NCBI RefSeq assembly: GCF_014696825.1
Contig: NZ_JACJQU010000012.1
Span: 92,943 to 156,942, forward strand
Source: Anabaena sphaerica FACHB-251
Lineage (GTDB): Bacteria > Cyanobacteriota > Cyanobacteriia > Cyanobacteriales > Nostocaceae
Reading direction: 5' to 3'
DNA: 64,000 nucleotides
Shown here: one piece after another, positions 8,838 to 17,736 of the stretch
Layout: every line of letters begins with the position of its first letter
How positions within the stretch are numbered: position 1 is the first letter of the stretch
Translations under genes and position numbers: made by a program
Notes under the pieces: model-generated
Database searches by the model: none
What the model was told of the DNA's origin: nothing
What the model saw: only the letters and a program-made list of their open reading frames with translations

Positions 8838-10391
8838 CTATTTTCTCAGCCGAAAACGTACTGGCATTCTATCAGATGGATAAATCAAAAGGTTCTGCTG
8901 TAACTCTTCCACAGATGAACGACCATTAACCAACTCCCAGTCGAAATAACGCAACAGTAGCGCCAGCATCACCGTTGCTTCCAGCATTGACAGATGCTCA
9001 CCCAAGCAGCGATGAGAACCTGATCCAAAGTCTATCATTAGCAGTTGACTACTTTCCTTGTTTTTCTCTAGCCAACGCTCTGGTAAAAATTCTTCAGGAC
9101 GAGAATAAACTTCTGGATCTCGCCCAGCAGCGAGCATTGACCAGAATATTTTCGTACCACGAGGAATCACCTGACCCTCAATCACAATTTCTCGTGTGGC
9201 TTCTAATGGCGCTGAACCAGAAGCAACGGAATAAAGGCGCAAGGTTTCCTTGAAAATAGCACTGATGTAACTCAGTTGTTTGAAGCTATCTGTATTAATA
9301 CCACCTTGATTTTCCCACACTTGATCAACTACAGCCCGTGCCTGTTGAAAAACCCTTGGATTTAAGGACAACTCTGCCACTGCAAAGGATAAACTATGGG
9401 CTGTTGTGTCAGTACCAGCTATTAAGAGTTCAATAGCTTCTGCTATCAGTGATTCCCGCTTATAGTTTGGTTCTTTGGCAGCTATTTTCACTAACATTGA
9501 TTCCTGGAACAAAGAACTCACCTGTTCTAAATCGGTCTTGTTTTGTTCTCTCATCTGCAAAGCTAAATCTACACGGGGACTAAGAAATTCCTCTACATAT
9601 CGCCTTGCTGCCCAATAATCTCGTGAATTTTTAGTTGGCAAATATTTCTTCCATATCTTCTCGCCAGTTGCTACCCGCAAGAAACGATAGCTTAAAATAG
9701 ACATCGCTTCGTATACCTTGGCAACATCAAGGGGTTGACCTTCGGGACTAACAGTTTTTCTGTCTACAGGAATGCCCAGTACCAAAGAGGAAATTACCCT
9801 CATTGTCAGTTCTACAAACAGAGGATCTACCTGAACCTCTTTTGATAGACCTGCCTCCTGAATATTTTCAATTACTTGTTCACAGGCTTGATTAATAAGA
9901 TCAACATATTTGGAAATACCGCTAGAACTAAACTCAGGATTCCAAGCTTTACGTCGCCACTGCCATTCATTGCCGTTTTGACCCAAAAGAATTGGTCCGC
10001 CGATGTCGTTCCAAGCTGTGCTTGTTCGCTGGGATCTAATTAAGCTACCGTCTCTCATGCCATTGACGATGGTGTCTTCGATCACTTTTGTCCGGCTCAA
10101 AACAACAACGGGTTGGCCAGCCCAATAAACATACATCGGTCCTAGTTCTTTGCTCCAATCAAATAATAATTGAAAGAATTTCTTTTGTTTTACTGCTGCC
10201 AATACTTGAGGAATATTTTCTAACAGCCAGTGTTTGGGAGGAGAAGGAAGGGACTCTAGTGATTTGTAAGCGTTTTTTTGTTTCCACCACCGCCAACCAA
10301 GTATTCCTGCTGTGCTACTAATGCCTAAGACTGTGGCTAAATTTAGAGATGAGGAAGAAACAGCAATCTGACCAGCAAGTTCTTGAAACAT
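8838..10391 (-). CDS. Cytochrome P450 with N-terminal membrane anchor
   Basis: A second P450, 517 aa, clearly different from its convergent neighbour. An N-terminal hydrophobic stretch (LATVLGISSTAGILGW) precedes a basic WRWWKQK, as in membrane-anchored P450s. AGTDTTAHS (I-helix) is near residue 324, ETLRLYS (K-helix ExxR) near 378, and the heme loop DFGSGSHRCLGEH near 452-464. The redox partner could be a ferredoxin, but none is adjacent. The substrate is unknown. The start ATG at 10391 is well placed before the hydrophobic anchor. The 137-bp gap between the two P450 stops contains a small dispersed gcgttagcgtagc repeat. Confidence 0.92.
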   Translation of the reverse strand: MFQELAGQIAVSSSSLNLATVLGISSTAGILGWRWWKQKNAYKSLESLPSPPKHWLLENIPQVLAAVKQKKFFQLLFDWSKELGPMYVYWAGQPVVVLSRTKVIEDTIVNGMRDGSLIRSQRTSTAWNDIGGPILLGQNGNEWQWRRKAWNPEFSSSGISKYVDLINQACEQVIENIQEAGLSKEVQVDPLFVELTMRVISSLVLGIPVDRKTVSPEGQPLDVAKVYEAMSILSYRFLRVATGEKIWKKYLPTKNSRDYWAARRYVEEFLSPRVDLALQMREQNKTDLEQVSSLFQESMLVKIAAKEPNYKRESLIAEAIELLIAGTDTTAHSLSFAVAELSLNPRVFQQARAVVDQVWENQGGINTDSFKQLSYISAIFKETLRLYSVASGSAPLEATREIVIEGQVIPRGTKIFWSMLAAGRDPEVYSRPEEFLPERWLEKNKESSQLLMIDFGSGSHRCLGEHLSMLEATVMLALLLRYFDWELVNGRSSVEELQQNLLIYPSDRMPVRFRLRK

Positions 10392-10598
10392 AAATTTCCT
10401 TTCAAAAAAGTTTTATGGAATTATCAACCTGCTGTTAATATTCCGTTTTTCTGGTTAATTATAAATATCATGTAAATTTATACCAGAAAATGTATACTTA
10501 TGGGAATAGTAAAGCGAAAATTAAGCGATTACGCGAAGCGCACTGCCGTAGGCGATCGCTCTCTTGTTTCCTATGTTTCCCAGCAATCGCCAAAAATC

Positions 10599-11399
10599 TT
10601 ACTGTAATTTCAAAAACTTATCCAAAGCCGCTACCAAACTAGGAGGCCAACGGCGGATATTTGTTACCCAATTTATATCTTTATAACGAGCATCAAGTCC
10701 GTAAGCTGCTACCCAGTTGCTTTCAGCTTCCCCTTTGTTACCTCCAACCCAATAAGCAGCGGTTAAAGCAGCACGCATATCCGCAAAGCGGGGATATTTA
10801 CGGACTATATTCCGCATTTCGCGGATGGCTTGATCTGTTTGACCTGTTTCATACAGTGCTAGGGCATAATTAGCACGAGCAAAGGCAAAGTTGGGAGCAA
10901 TTTCTGTGGCTTTTTGATAATCTGCGATCGCTTCTTCCCATTTTCCCAAACCTGTTCTAGCGTTACCGCGATTGTTATAGGCCATCGCATCTTTCGGATC
11001 TAATTCTAGAACATGATTATAATCTGCGATCGCTTCTTCCCATTTTCCCAAACCTTCCAACGCTGTCCCCCGATTTAAATAAGGGTCAGTGACATTAGGT
11101 GCTAATTCTACAGCTTGGTTATAATCTGTCAATGCAGCTTGCAATTTATTTTGACTTACCCGTGAATTACCGCGATTACTCCAAGCACCTGCATTAGTGG
11201 GAAACTTTTCAATAATCTGGGTCCAATAGCTTTCCGCAGTTGCAAAATCACCATTATTAGTGGCTGCAAACGCTTTAGTTGCTAACTCATCTCCTAATTG
11301 TAACTCTTCGGCAGTGATTGTTTGGGTTTGTGCCATCACTGGTGTACAAAAGCCAAACACCAGTAATATACTCAGGAAAATACTGATTAATTTAATCAT
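10599..11399 (-). CDS. Exported TPR protein
   Basis: A signal peptide (MIKLISIFLSILLVFGFCTPVMAQ) is followed by about five tetratricopeptide repeats, with the pattern W.nrGn.....g....A..dy..a.el.P (for example NRGNARTGLGKWEEAIADY). TPRs are scaffolds for protein-protein contacts, here in the periplasm or thylakoid lumen. I chose ATG 11399 because it gives a clean signal peptide; a TTG at 11447 would add 16 residues in front of it. Downstream of the TPRs the C-terminus (VTNIRRWPPSLVAALDKFL) is typical of cyanobacterial homologues, in my recollection. No operon partner is evident. Confidence 0.8.
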   Translation of the reverse strand: MIKLISIFLSILLVFGFCTPVMAQTQTITAEELQLGDELATKAFAATNNGDFATAESYWTQIIEKFPTNAGAWSNRGNSRVSQNKLQAALTDYNQAVELAPNVTDPYLNRGTALEGLGKWEEAIADYNHVLELDPKDAMAYNNRGNARTGLGKWEEAIADYQKATEIAPNFAFARANYALALYETGQTDQAIREMRNIVRKYPRFADMRAALTAAYWVGGNKGEAESNWVAAYGLDARYKDINWVTNIRRWPPSLVAALDKFLKLQ

Positions 11400-11506
11400 T
11401 GATAAGTAGGTTATGTGCAGTAAAATCAATGATAAAACAATCTTCAATCATTAGTAAATAACAACATACCCAACTTCTCTATGAATTCGGGTATCTGAGA
11501 CTTTTG

Positions 11507-12325
11507 TCACCAAGCATACAAACTAAAAATGTCAGATCCATTTAGTATTGGTTCTTGTTCAACTGTAATATTTGCAAATCCTTTATCTTTCAACAATTTA
11601 CTGATCTTGTCTAACCTAAAATCTAAATTATGTACTTCCACAAATACTTGCTTAATCTTTTTCCAATCCTCAGCTTCAATACCTAATATCACATCCAGTT
11701 CACTTTTTTCTACATCAATTTTGAGTAAATCAATTTGCTCAATTTGATGTTCACGGATAATTTCTGATATAGTTTTTAATTTGCCATTAACTTCCTTTCC
11801 TTGGAAAGCGGTGTTTAATTTATGATTGATAATGCGTGAAAATAAAGAATATGGCAACCATCGTAACCAAGAAATAGGAGCAGGGAAATGTTGAAAATTT
11901 GCTATACTTATCTCTTGCAGTTTATCTATTTCTGCTTTTTCAGTAATAGGATATGCTGTAGAACCTAAAGTCATATTTGGATAATAAGTAAATTTTACAT
12001 TACCAGGTTGCAGCGAAAGTCCACAAGCAAATAATCGGAAATTTTCCGGAATAAAACGCTGAACATTAGCATTTAAGACTTCATAAATATCAGGTATGGG
12101 TTCAAAGGCATAAATATTGATTTTATGATTAAACTTTTTAGATAACCAAATTGTAAATAATCCAATATTTGCACCAACATCAAAAACTGTATCGCCTTCC
12201 TTTACCTGAATACCATATTTTAAATAATTCTGTACTTCCTGATACATTAATTGTGCTTCGTCCTTTTGTAGACAAAAGATTTTCATTCCATTGGGAAGAC
12301 GAGTTTCTGATATTAAAGTTGACAT
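11507..12325 (-). CDS. FkbM family methyltransferase
   Basis: An S-adenosylmethionine-dependent class I methyltransferase of the FkbM family. Motif I (VFDVGANIGLFT) at residues 48-59 binds SAM; EPIPDIYEVL follows as the acidic motif II; and DLLKIDVEKSELDVI near residue 198 is the conserved FkbM C-terminal segment. Such enzymes methylate hydroxyls of sugars or polyketides, often in polysaccharide pathways. The substrate is unknown and there is no glycan cluster nearby. Length (272 aa) is normal. ATG 12325 gives the short N-terminal beta strand and is the only good start. Confidence 0.87.
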   Translation of the reverse strand: MSTLISETRLPNGMKIFCLQKDEAQLMYQEVQNYLKYGIQVKEGDTVFDVGANIGLFTIWLSKKFNHKINIYAFEPIPDIYEVLNANVQRFIPENFRLFACGLSLQPGNVKFTYYPNMTLGSTAYPITEKAEIDKLQEISIANFQHFPAPISWLRWLPYSLFSRIINHKLNTAFQGKEVNGKLKTISEIIREHQIEQIDLLKIDVEKSELDVILGIEAEDWKKIKQVFVEVHNLDFRLDKISKLLKDKGFANITVEQEPILNGSDIFSLYAW

Positions 12326-12435
12326 TGAGATAGAGCTTTTAGCTTCAAAAAATCATACCTAAAAAATTATACTCCCTAAATTTACAGTTATAAATTTTTC
12401 CACCCACCTGACTTGAAAATAAGACCCCACCCCTA

Positions 12436-12461
12436 ACCCCTCCTCGCAAGCGGGGAGGGGA
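12436..12461. terminator. Hairpin in the fkbM-ruvB gap
   Basis: CCCCTCCTCGC-AAGC-GGGGAGGGG forms a GC-rich hairpin in the gap between the FkbM gene and ruvB, both on the minus strand. It belongs to the common cyanobacterial ccccaacccct...ggggagggg repeat type, so it may be a dispersed palindrome as much as a terminator for ruvB. Confidence 0.4.
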
Positions 12462-12576
12462 ATAAGAAGTTTTTCATCGTGTCCTGGTGTACGCAGTTCA
12501 TGATGGCTACTTAACAAATCTCATGATTTTAGATCCCGACTTTTGAGAGAAGTCAATGATCTGGATGTTGATGCGC

Positions 12577-13692
12577 TTACAGCAATGATAACTGCTCATT
12601 AGGTGGTTTAAATCCCATGTGTTGATATGCCGTTTTTGTCGCTATTCTACCTCTTGGTGTCCGGCTTAAATAACCTATTTGCATTAAATACGGTTCATAA
12701 ACTTCTTCTATGGTTTGGGTATCTTCCCCAGTCGCTGCGGCTAGAGTTTCTAATCCCACTGGACCACCATTAAAGTTTTCAATGATTACACTTAACATCT
12801 TTCTATCTGTCCAATCTAACCCACAGGGGTCTACTTGGAATAGTTGCAATGCTTCCGCTGCTATCAGTTGATTAATTTCTGTATGGGATTTCACTTCAGC
12901 ATAATCACGTACTCGTTTGAGCAATCTATTTGCAATCCGGGGCGTTCCCCGTGAGCGTTTGGCGATTTCCGTAGCGCCTTCTGAGTTAACTGGAGTTTGT
13001 AATAATTCAGCAGTGCGGAGGACAATTTGACTGAGTTCGTCAACTTCGTAAAATCGCAGTTTTTGAATTAAACCAAAGCGATCGCGCAAAGGAGAAGTTA
13101 ACGCCCCGACACGGGTTGTCGCTCCCACCAAGGTAAACTTAACCAAAGGTATACTTCTAATCTTGGCACTCGAACCTTTACCGACAGTAATATCTAAGCG
13201 ATAATCTTCCATTGCCGGATAAAGAATTTCTTCCGTCATCCGCGAAAGCCGATGAATTTCATCGATAAACAGCACATCACCCGCTTTGAGACCAACCAAT
13301 AACCCGACTATATCCCTTGGTCTTTCCAAAGCTGGGGCGCTGGTAATTTTATAATTTACCCCCATTTCCGAAGCTAAAATCATTGCCATTGTGGTTTTAC
13401 CCAAGCCAGGAGGACCATACAGCAACAGATGATCCATGACTTCACCCCTAGACTTAGCTGCTTTAATGGCAATATCTAGCACATCCTTTAAGTCTTTCTG
13501 TCCGATGTAATCAGCAAATCGCTGAGGTCGAATACTCTCTTCCTGCTTACCTTCTTCATCAATAGCTGCTTGAGGTTGCAGTATTTTTTCCTCGGTAGGT
13601 ACTGGCTGAGAAGGCGCTTTAGCCGACTCCCGGCGCTGTTTTGGCTGTCCGTCTGGTTCTGGGGACTGTTTTTTTGAGGAGTATATCGCCAT
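12577..13692 (-). CDS. ruvB: Holliday junction branch migration helicase RuvB
   Basis: RuvB is the AAA+ motor that, with RuvA, drives branch migration of Holliday junctions in recombinational repair. The Walker A GPPGLGKT is at residues 93-100, the Walker B/DEIH box at 144-147, sensor 1 in VGATTR, the Arg finger region follows, and the C-terminal winged helix contains [13 protein letters not shown] and RTPRGR. The first 50 residues are a low-complexity Lys/Pro/Gln/Glu extension, common in cyanobacterial RuvB. At 371 aa the length is normal. Start ATG 13692. ruvA and ruvC are not in this window. Confidence 0.97.
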   Translation of the reverse strand: MAIYSSKKQSPEPDGQPKQRRESAKAPSQPVPTEEKILQPQAAIDEEGKQEESIRPQRFADYIGQKDLKDVLDIAIKAAKSRGEVMDHLLLYGPPGLGKTTMAMILASEMGVNYKITSAPALERPRDIVGLLVGLKAGDVLFIDEIHRLSRMTEEILYPAMEDYRLDITVGKGSSAKIRSIPLVKFTLVGATTRVGALTSPLRDRFGLIQKLRFYEVDELSQIVLRTAELLQTPVNSEGATEIAKRSRGTPRIANRLLKRVRDYAEVKSHTEINQLIAAEALQLFQVDPCGLDWTDRKMLSVIIENFNGGPVGLETLAAATGEDTQTIEEVYEPYLMQIGYLSRTPRGRIATKTAYQHMGFKPPNEQLSLL

Positions 13693-13710
13693 AATTCCGC
13701 TATCTTAACT

Positions 13711-13745
13711 TAGGGACTGGGGATTGGGGATTGAGGATTGGGGAG
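13711..13745. repeat. Heptameric short tandem repeat (ggggatt)
   Basis: ggggattggggattgaggattgggga is a degenerate 7-bp tandem repeat of the STRR type scattered through Nostocales genomes. It lies 18 bp upstream of the ruvB start. Related heptamer tracts in the window: 1612-1637, 16858-16880, 16983-17013, 18417-18437, 40072-40105, 56751-56775, 56815-56850 and 59024-59048. Confidence 0.7.
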
Positions 13746-13868
13746 ATCGATGGGTATTGGGGAAAATAACTAATTATCTCTTCCTTATCACCTGTCACCT
13801 GTCACCTAATTTCCCAATTGCCTTTACAATTTAAATTCCGAACAATTACCAAAAATAGAGAAATTGCT

Positions 13869-14642
13869 ATGTTATCTAAAAGAATTTTACCTTGCTTGGA
13901 TGTCAAGGCGGGACGAGTTGTCAAAGGAGTTAACTTTGTAGACCTCAAGGATGCGGGTGATCCGGTAGAACTAGCCAAGGTTTATAACGAAGCCGGTGCG
14001 GATGAGTTAGTGTTTCTGGATATTACGGCGACTCATGAAGACCGAGACACGATTATTGATGTGGTTTACCGGACTGCTGAACAGGTCTTCATTCCGCTGA
14101 CTGTGGGGGGAGGTATTCAAACCTTAGAAAATGTTAAAGGTTTGTTACGCGCCGGCGCTGACAAGGTTAGTATTAATTCTGCGGCCGTCCGTAACCCAGA
14201 TTTGATCAATCAAGCGAGCGATCGCTTTGGTAATCAGTGTATCGTTGTTGCTATTGATGCCAGACGAAGACTTGACCCCAACAACCCTGGTTGGGATGTA
14301 TACATACGTGGAGGGAGGGAAAATACTGGCAAAGATGCCTTACTGTGGGCGCAGGAAGTAGAAAAAAGGGGGGCTGGTGAATTGCTAGTAACAAGTATGG
14401 ATGCAGATGGCACTCAAGCCGGATATGACCTCGATTTGACGCGTGCGATCGCCCAATCTGTCGAAGTTCCTGTGATTGCCTCTGGTGGTGCAGGAAATTG
14501 TGAGCATATTCACGAAGCTTTAACCGATGGCAGAGCAGAAGCCGCATTATTAGCATCTTTACTACATTATGGGCAATTAAGCGTGGCGCAAATTAAAAAT
14601 TATTTGCAGGAAAGATCAGTTCCAGTCCGTCTCCCTTGCTGA
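13869..14642 (+). CDS. hisF: Imidazole glycerol phosphate synthase cyclase subunit HisF
   Basis: HisF is the cyclase half of the HisF-HisH complex, which converts PRFAR plus ammonia to imidazole glycerol phosphate and AICAR in histidine synthesis. It is a 257-aa (beta/alpha)8 barrel. Seen directly are [19 protein letters not shown] at the N-terminus with catalytic Asp11, the second catalytic Asp in VVAIDARR, and the phosphate-binding loops VGGGI and ASGGAG. I set the start at ATG 13869 (MLSKRILP); an upstream in-frame start at 13818 would add 17 residues not found in the family. hisH is not adjacent, as usual in cyanobacteria. Confidence 0.96.
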   Translation: MLSKRILPCLDVKAGRVVKGVNFVDLKDAGDPVELAKVYNEAGADELVFLDITATHEDRDTIIDVVYRTAEQVFIPLTVGGGIQTLENVKGLLRAGADKVSINSAAVRNPDLINQASDRFGNQCIVVAIDARRRLDPNNPGWDVYIRGGRENTGKDALLWAQEVEKRGAGELLVTSMDADGTQAGYDLDLTRAIAQSVEVPVIASGGAGNCEHIHEALTDGRAEAALLASLLHYGQLSVAQIKNYLQERSVPVRLPC

Positions 14643-14745
14643 TCCCATGCCCTAGCAACCAATTCCATCCCTCTCAGGTTAGACACAGTTAGCCAAAACA
14701 ATGTTAATATTACTTTACTAGTATTAAGAAATATTAAGAAAAAAT

Positions 14746-14937
14746 ATGTTGATTCCTATTTTACTTTTTGATGTGGCGCTTGTAGCCTGGTCCCTGCACC
14801 TGATGGAGAAAGCCTACGAAAATAAAGAATTTTCGCTGATGCTCGCTGGTACATTGGTTGCCCTAGCGGCTGCGGCGATGTTGGTAGTTTATTTCTTAAT
14901 GGGACACTGTATGAGCTATTTATTACAAGTGTCTTAG
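14746..14937 (+). CDS. Small two-helix membrane protein
   Basis: A 63-aa protein with two predicted membrane helices (PILLFDVALVAWSLHLM and LMLAGTLVALAAAAMLVVYFLM) joined by a charged turn (EKAYENKEFS). I believe similar small proteins of unknown function occur in other cyanobacteria but cannot give a family name. It could be a small subunit or regulator of a membrane complex; this is inference. The start is the ATG at 14746, after an AT-rich leader (attaagaaatattaagaaaaaat) that lacks a clear SD. Confidence 0.6.
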   Translation: MLIPILLFDVALVAWSLHLMEKAYENKEFSLMLAGTLVALAAAAMLVVYFLMGHCMSYLLQVS

Positions 14938-14994
14938 AGTCAAGAGTCAGGATAAAGAGATAATATTTACCCCAGTTTCCTTAACAATTAATTA

Positions 14995-15027
14995 AGATCC
15001 CCGACTTCTTAGAGAAGTTGGGGATCT
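14995..15027. repeat. Dispersed palindromic repeat (agatccccgacttctt family)
   Basis: AGATCCCCGACTTCTT-AGAGAAGTTGGGGATCT is a near-perfect hairpin just downstream of the small membrane protein. The same arms recur at 12531-12555 (degraded), 38292-38357, 42696-42760 and 54325-54352. It could act as a terminator, but its recurrence in variable loop lengths marks it as a repeat family. Confidence 0.7.
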
Positions 15028-15088
15028 CAGTATTCAGTATTAAATTTTTTAAATCGAAGCTCCTTATCTAGAAAATATGATATTCCAA

Positions 15089-15481
15089 CTAAACTGGTAA
15101 AGGTGCTAAACCATGCAACTGACGCACAGCATTAAGGCAGGCTGGACAATCACAGCCAAATAACTTGATAGCCTCATCACTTTCTGCTTCCGTAAATATT
15201 AGTTCATCTGCCTGATTTTGTTCTAGATTTTGTTCAGGTTGAACTTGTGCTAGTTGCATCGCAGGTTTAGCGGTTGTGGGAGTAGCATTATCTACCGATA
15301 TACATACTTGACGCACATTTGCTGAGTGGGGAGAACGCACACAAGAAAGATGAGTACCTACAGGGGTAACTGTTTGACTAGCGTGAACTGGTCTAGCCAT
15401 CATGACTGTAGATAGCATGGACATAAACACGACGGGGCTAGAAAGCAAGGCTAAGATAAATTTTCTGTTCATCTGCTTCAA
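15089..15481 (-). CDS. Exported protein with C-terminal CxCxxC motif
   Basis: A 130-aa protein with a signal peptide (hydrophobic ILALLSSPVVFMSMLSTVMM, cleavage near VHA-S). A polar, Gln/Glu-rich linker follows, and the C-terminus is FGCDCPACLNAVRQLHGLAPLP. The CxCxxC triad and the xLxGxxPLP tail are shared with the small protein at 60205-60480 (GCGCSACVQANFHKLQGKLP), so the two are paralogous exported peptides. A cysteine triad on an exported tail suggests metal or redox chemistry; this is inference and I know no named family. Two further Cys (LSCVRS, RQVCIS) lie in the linker and could form a disulphide. Confidence 0.6.
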   Translation of the reverse strand: MKQMNRKFILALLSSPVVFMSMLSTVMMARPVHASQTVTPVGTHLSCVRSPHSANVRQVCISVDNATPTTAKPAMQLAQVQPEQNLEQNQADELIFTEAESDEAIKLFGCDCPACLNAVRQLHGLAPLPV

Positions 15482-15991
15482 ATAACTTTGTCAATAGGGA
15501 ACCAAACCAACTTTTTCAGATAAATTGGTTCTGAATCAGTCCATGTTATACAAAGTCGCTGCAAATGTCGCAGTTTTTCAATAGAAACGATAGAATTTTT
15601 CTATATTAGCCTGGGCGATGAGAAATCGTAGCGATTAGAAATCGCAGCTACAGAGTCAAAAACCACCTGAGTGGGTTTCAAAACCTTGATCAGAAATCCA
15701 ATAAACTCTAGTAGAAAAGACGTAGTACCTGTGTCAAATGTTGTGATTGGATGTATGAATTAATTTTTTAGATTCCTGATTAGTTAAGGGTAAATACTGA
15801 TTTCTTGAGTTCTGTGACGGAGGAGCTAGTGAAGATACTCGTATCCTCATCATAGGTGATTATTTAATCAGATATGAGCCTCCAACGGGAGCGGTTTGCG
15901 CTCCCGCAACAATTGAAAAAAACACCCAACAGATTGGAAACCTGAAATCCTTACCTGGCAAGGGTTATAAAATGTGTTTCTTAGGAGTAAA
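15482..15991. other. Long dapB leader region
   Basis: This 510-bp gap between the divergent CxCxxC gene and dapB has no ORF of note. Around 15620-15650 is gatgagaaatcgtagcgattagaaatcgcagc, a small inverted repeat. The stretch 15819-15906 can fold into a branched structure and is listed separately. The remainder is AT-rich and may hold both promoters. Confidence 0.5.
15819..15906 (+). ncRNA. Candidate structured RNA upstream of dapB
   Basis: Read as RNA on the plus strand, GGAGG (15819-15823) pairs with CCTCC (15879-15883). Inside it lie a GATAC-TC-GTATC hairpin (15834-15845) and a stem CTCAT (15846-15850)/ATGAG (15874-15878) capped by TGATTA-TT-TAATCA (15857-15870). ATGAG runs directly into CCTCC, so the parts form a three-way junction. 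Next comes a separate hairpin CGGGAGC-GGTTTGC-GCTCCCG (15886-15906). The position, about 85 bases before dapB, would suit a leader RNA or a small RNA gene. It does not match the lysine riboswitch core as I know it. The pairing is seen by eye; the function is inference. Confidence 0.35.
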
Positions 15992-16855
15992 ATGACTAAA
16001 AACGCATTTGCAGGAAATATGACCAATCAATCTACCATCCCAGTTATTGTCAACGGTGCTGCTGGCAAAATGGGACGTGAAGTAATCAAAGCAGTAGCCC
16101 AAGCACCTGATATGATTTTAATGGGCGCTCTCGATACCTCACCTGAACATCAAGACAAGGACGCAGGAGAACTGGCAGGTTTAAGCGAACCTTTAGAAGT
16201 GCCTATTACCAATCAATTAGAGCCAATGTTAGGCTATGTAGCTGGTGAAAGACAGATGGCTCCTGGGGTAATGGTAGACTTTACCCATCCTGATGCGGTT
16301 TATGATAACGTGCGGAGTGCGATCGCTTACGGTATTCGTCCAGTAGTGGGAACCACAGGTTTAAGTCCCGAACAAATTCAAAATTTGACAGATTTTGCCG
16401 AAAAAGCCAGTACCGGTTGCTTGCTAATTCCTAATTTCTCCATAGGTATGGTACTGCTACAACAAGCCGCAGTTACCGCATCCCAATATTTTGATCATGT
16501 AGAAATTATCGAACTGCATCACAACCAAAAAGCCGACGCACCAAGCGGTACAGCCATTCAAACAGCGCAGTTATTAGCGGAATTGGGTAAAACTTTTAAC
16601 ATTCCTCAAGTCGAAGAAACAGAAAAAATACTAGGAGCTAGAGGCTCTTTAGCCGAAGAAGGCATTAGAATTCATAGTGTACGCCTACCTGGACTCATTG
16701 CCCATCAAGAAGTCATTTTCGGCGCAGCAGGGCAAATTTACACCTTACGCCATGATACAAGCGATCGCTCCTGCTATATGCCCGGAGTCCTACTAGCAAT
16801 TCGCAAAGTCAACCAGCTAAAGTCATTAGTATATGGATTAGAAAAAATCCTGTAA
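15992..16855 (+). CDS. dapB: 4-hydroxy-tetrahydrodipicolinate reductase DapB
   Basis: DapB reduces 4-hydroxy-tetrahydrodipicolinate with NAD(P)H in the diaminopimelate/lysine pathway. The Rossmann motif [11 protein letters not shown] lies near residue 20, the catalytic region [15 protein letters not shown] near 173-187 (His pair, Lys and the substrate-binding SGTA), and [16 protein letters not shown] follows. ATG 15992 has AGGAG at 15983-15987. A GTG at 15974 lies upstream of that SD, and a third ATG at 16019 (MTNQSTIPV) would give 278 aa. I prefer 15992 because of the SD. The gene is monocistronic. Confidence 0.95.
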   Translation: MTKNAFAGNMTNQSTIPVIVNGAAGKMGREVIKAVAQAPDMILMGALDTSPEHQDKDAGELAGLSEPLEVPITNQLEPMLGYVAGERQMAPGVMVDFTHPDAVYDNVRSAIAYGIRPVVGTTGLSPEQIQNLTDFAEKASTGCLLIPNFSIGMVLLQQAAVTASQYFDHVEIIELHHNQKADAPSGTAIQTAQLLAELGKTFNIPQVEETEKILGARGSLAEEGIRIHSVRLPGLIAHQEVIFGAAGQIYTLRHDTSDRSCYMPGVLLAIRKVNQLKSLVYGLEKIL

Positions 16856-17014
16856 GAAAGGAGTCAGGAGTCAGGAGTAAAATAAATGTGTAGTCTGATT
16901 TTCAGAATTATATTGATATCCTGATTACCCTGTCCATTGATATCTCTGTTATAAATTTTCGATTTGCGATTTTTCCCATCCAAAATCTAAATTCTAAATT
17001 CTAAATTCTAAAAT

Positions 17015-17719
17015 ATGCTTGTTCCACTGACTCGCCAAAAATTTGAACAAATTATCCCTCTTATTGCCAGTGGTTCACAGTACAAATACTACTGGGGAAA
17101 GTTTAACAGTTTTTTACAGCGGCTATTAATTTCTGTAGTGACTGTAGTTGTAATTTTTCTGGGCAGAATCTTTTTGAAGCTGGATTTTGGGCTGATTTTC
17201 ACCTTCGGGGTATTTGGCGCTTTTTTTTGGTTGTGGTATCCCGTATTTCAAGCCAGTATTCGCAATGCAAAATGCCGCCGTTACAAGTACAGCGGCTTTT
17301 TCCGAGGACGAGTGCTAGATTGGTGGATTACAGATAAATTGACAGGTAAGCAAGAAACCGTCAACAACAAAGGCGAGTTAGTAATTATCGAAAACCGCGA
17401 AAAACGGATTAACTTAGAAATTGGTGATAACACAGGGTTTAGTGTAGAATTTGATGCCCCATTACGTCCTGCTCACAAAGCGATCGCACGTGGTCAAATT
17501 GCAGAAATGATAGTCATGTCAAATAGCCCAGATTTAAGCAGCATTGAAGAATTTAGCAATATCTACATCCCCAGTCGTAACCTCTGGGTAAGTGACTACC
17601 CCTACGTGCGAGAGGATTTCTTTAATGAAGTCAGTCTCCGCTTACGAGAAAACCAACAAGAAAAACCTCGTCGTCGTCGCCCAGAAAACCAGAGAAGCAG
17701 AGGGGATGATAGATATTAA
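17015..17719 (+). CDS. Conserved membrane protein of unknown function
   Basis: 234 aa with two adjacent membrane helices (FLQRLLISVVTVVVIFLGRIF and FGLIFTFGVFGAFFWLWYPVF, about residues 30-75). A soluble domain follows, with beta-rich segments (YSGFFRGRVLDWWI, REKRINLEIGD) and a very basic C-terminal tail (KPRRRRPENQRSRG). Homologues in cyanobacteria have at times been labelled phosphate ABC transporter permease, but I see no permease architecture and would not use that name. It is convergent with cobH, with 17 bp between the stops. The heptamer ttctaaa repeats just upstream (16983-17013) run almost to the start codon. Confidence 0.65.
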   Translation: MLVPLTRQKFEQIIPLIASGSQYKYYWGKFNSFLQRLLISVVTVVVIFLGRIFLKLDFGLIFTFGVFGAFFWLWYPVFQASIRNAKCRRYKYSGFFRGRVLDWWITDKLTGKQETVNNKGELVIIENREKRINLEIGDNTGFSVEFDAPLRPAHKAIARGQIAEMIVMSNSPDLSSIEEFSNIYIPSRNLWVSDYPYVREDFFNEVSLRLRENQQEKPRRRRPENQRSRGDDRY

Positions 17720-17736
17720 TTTTCCCCATCTCTCTT

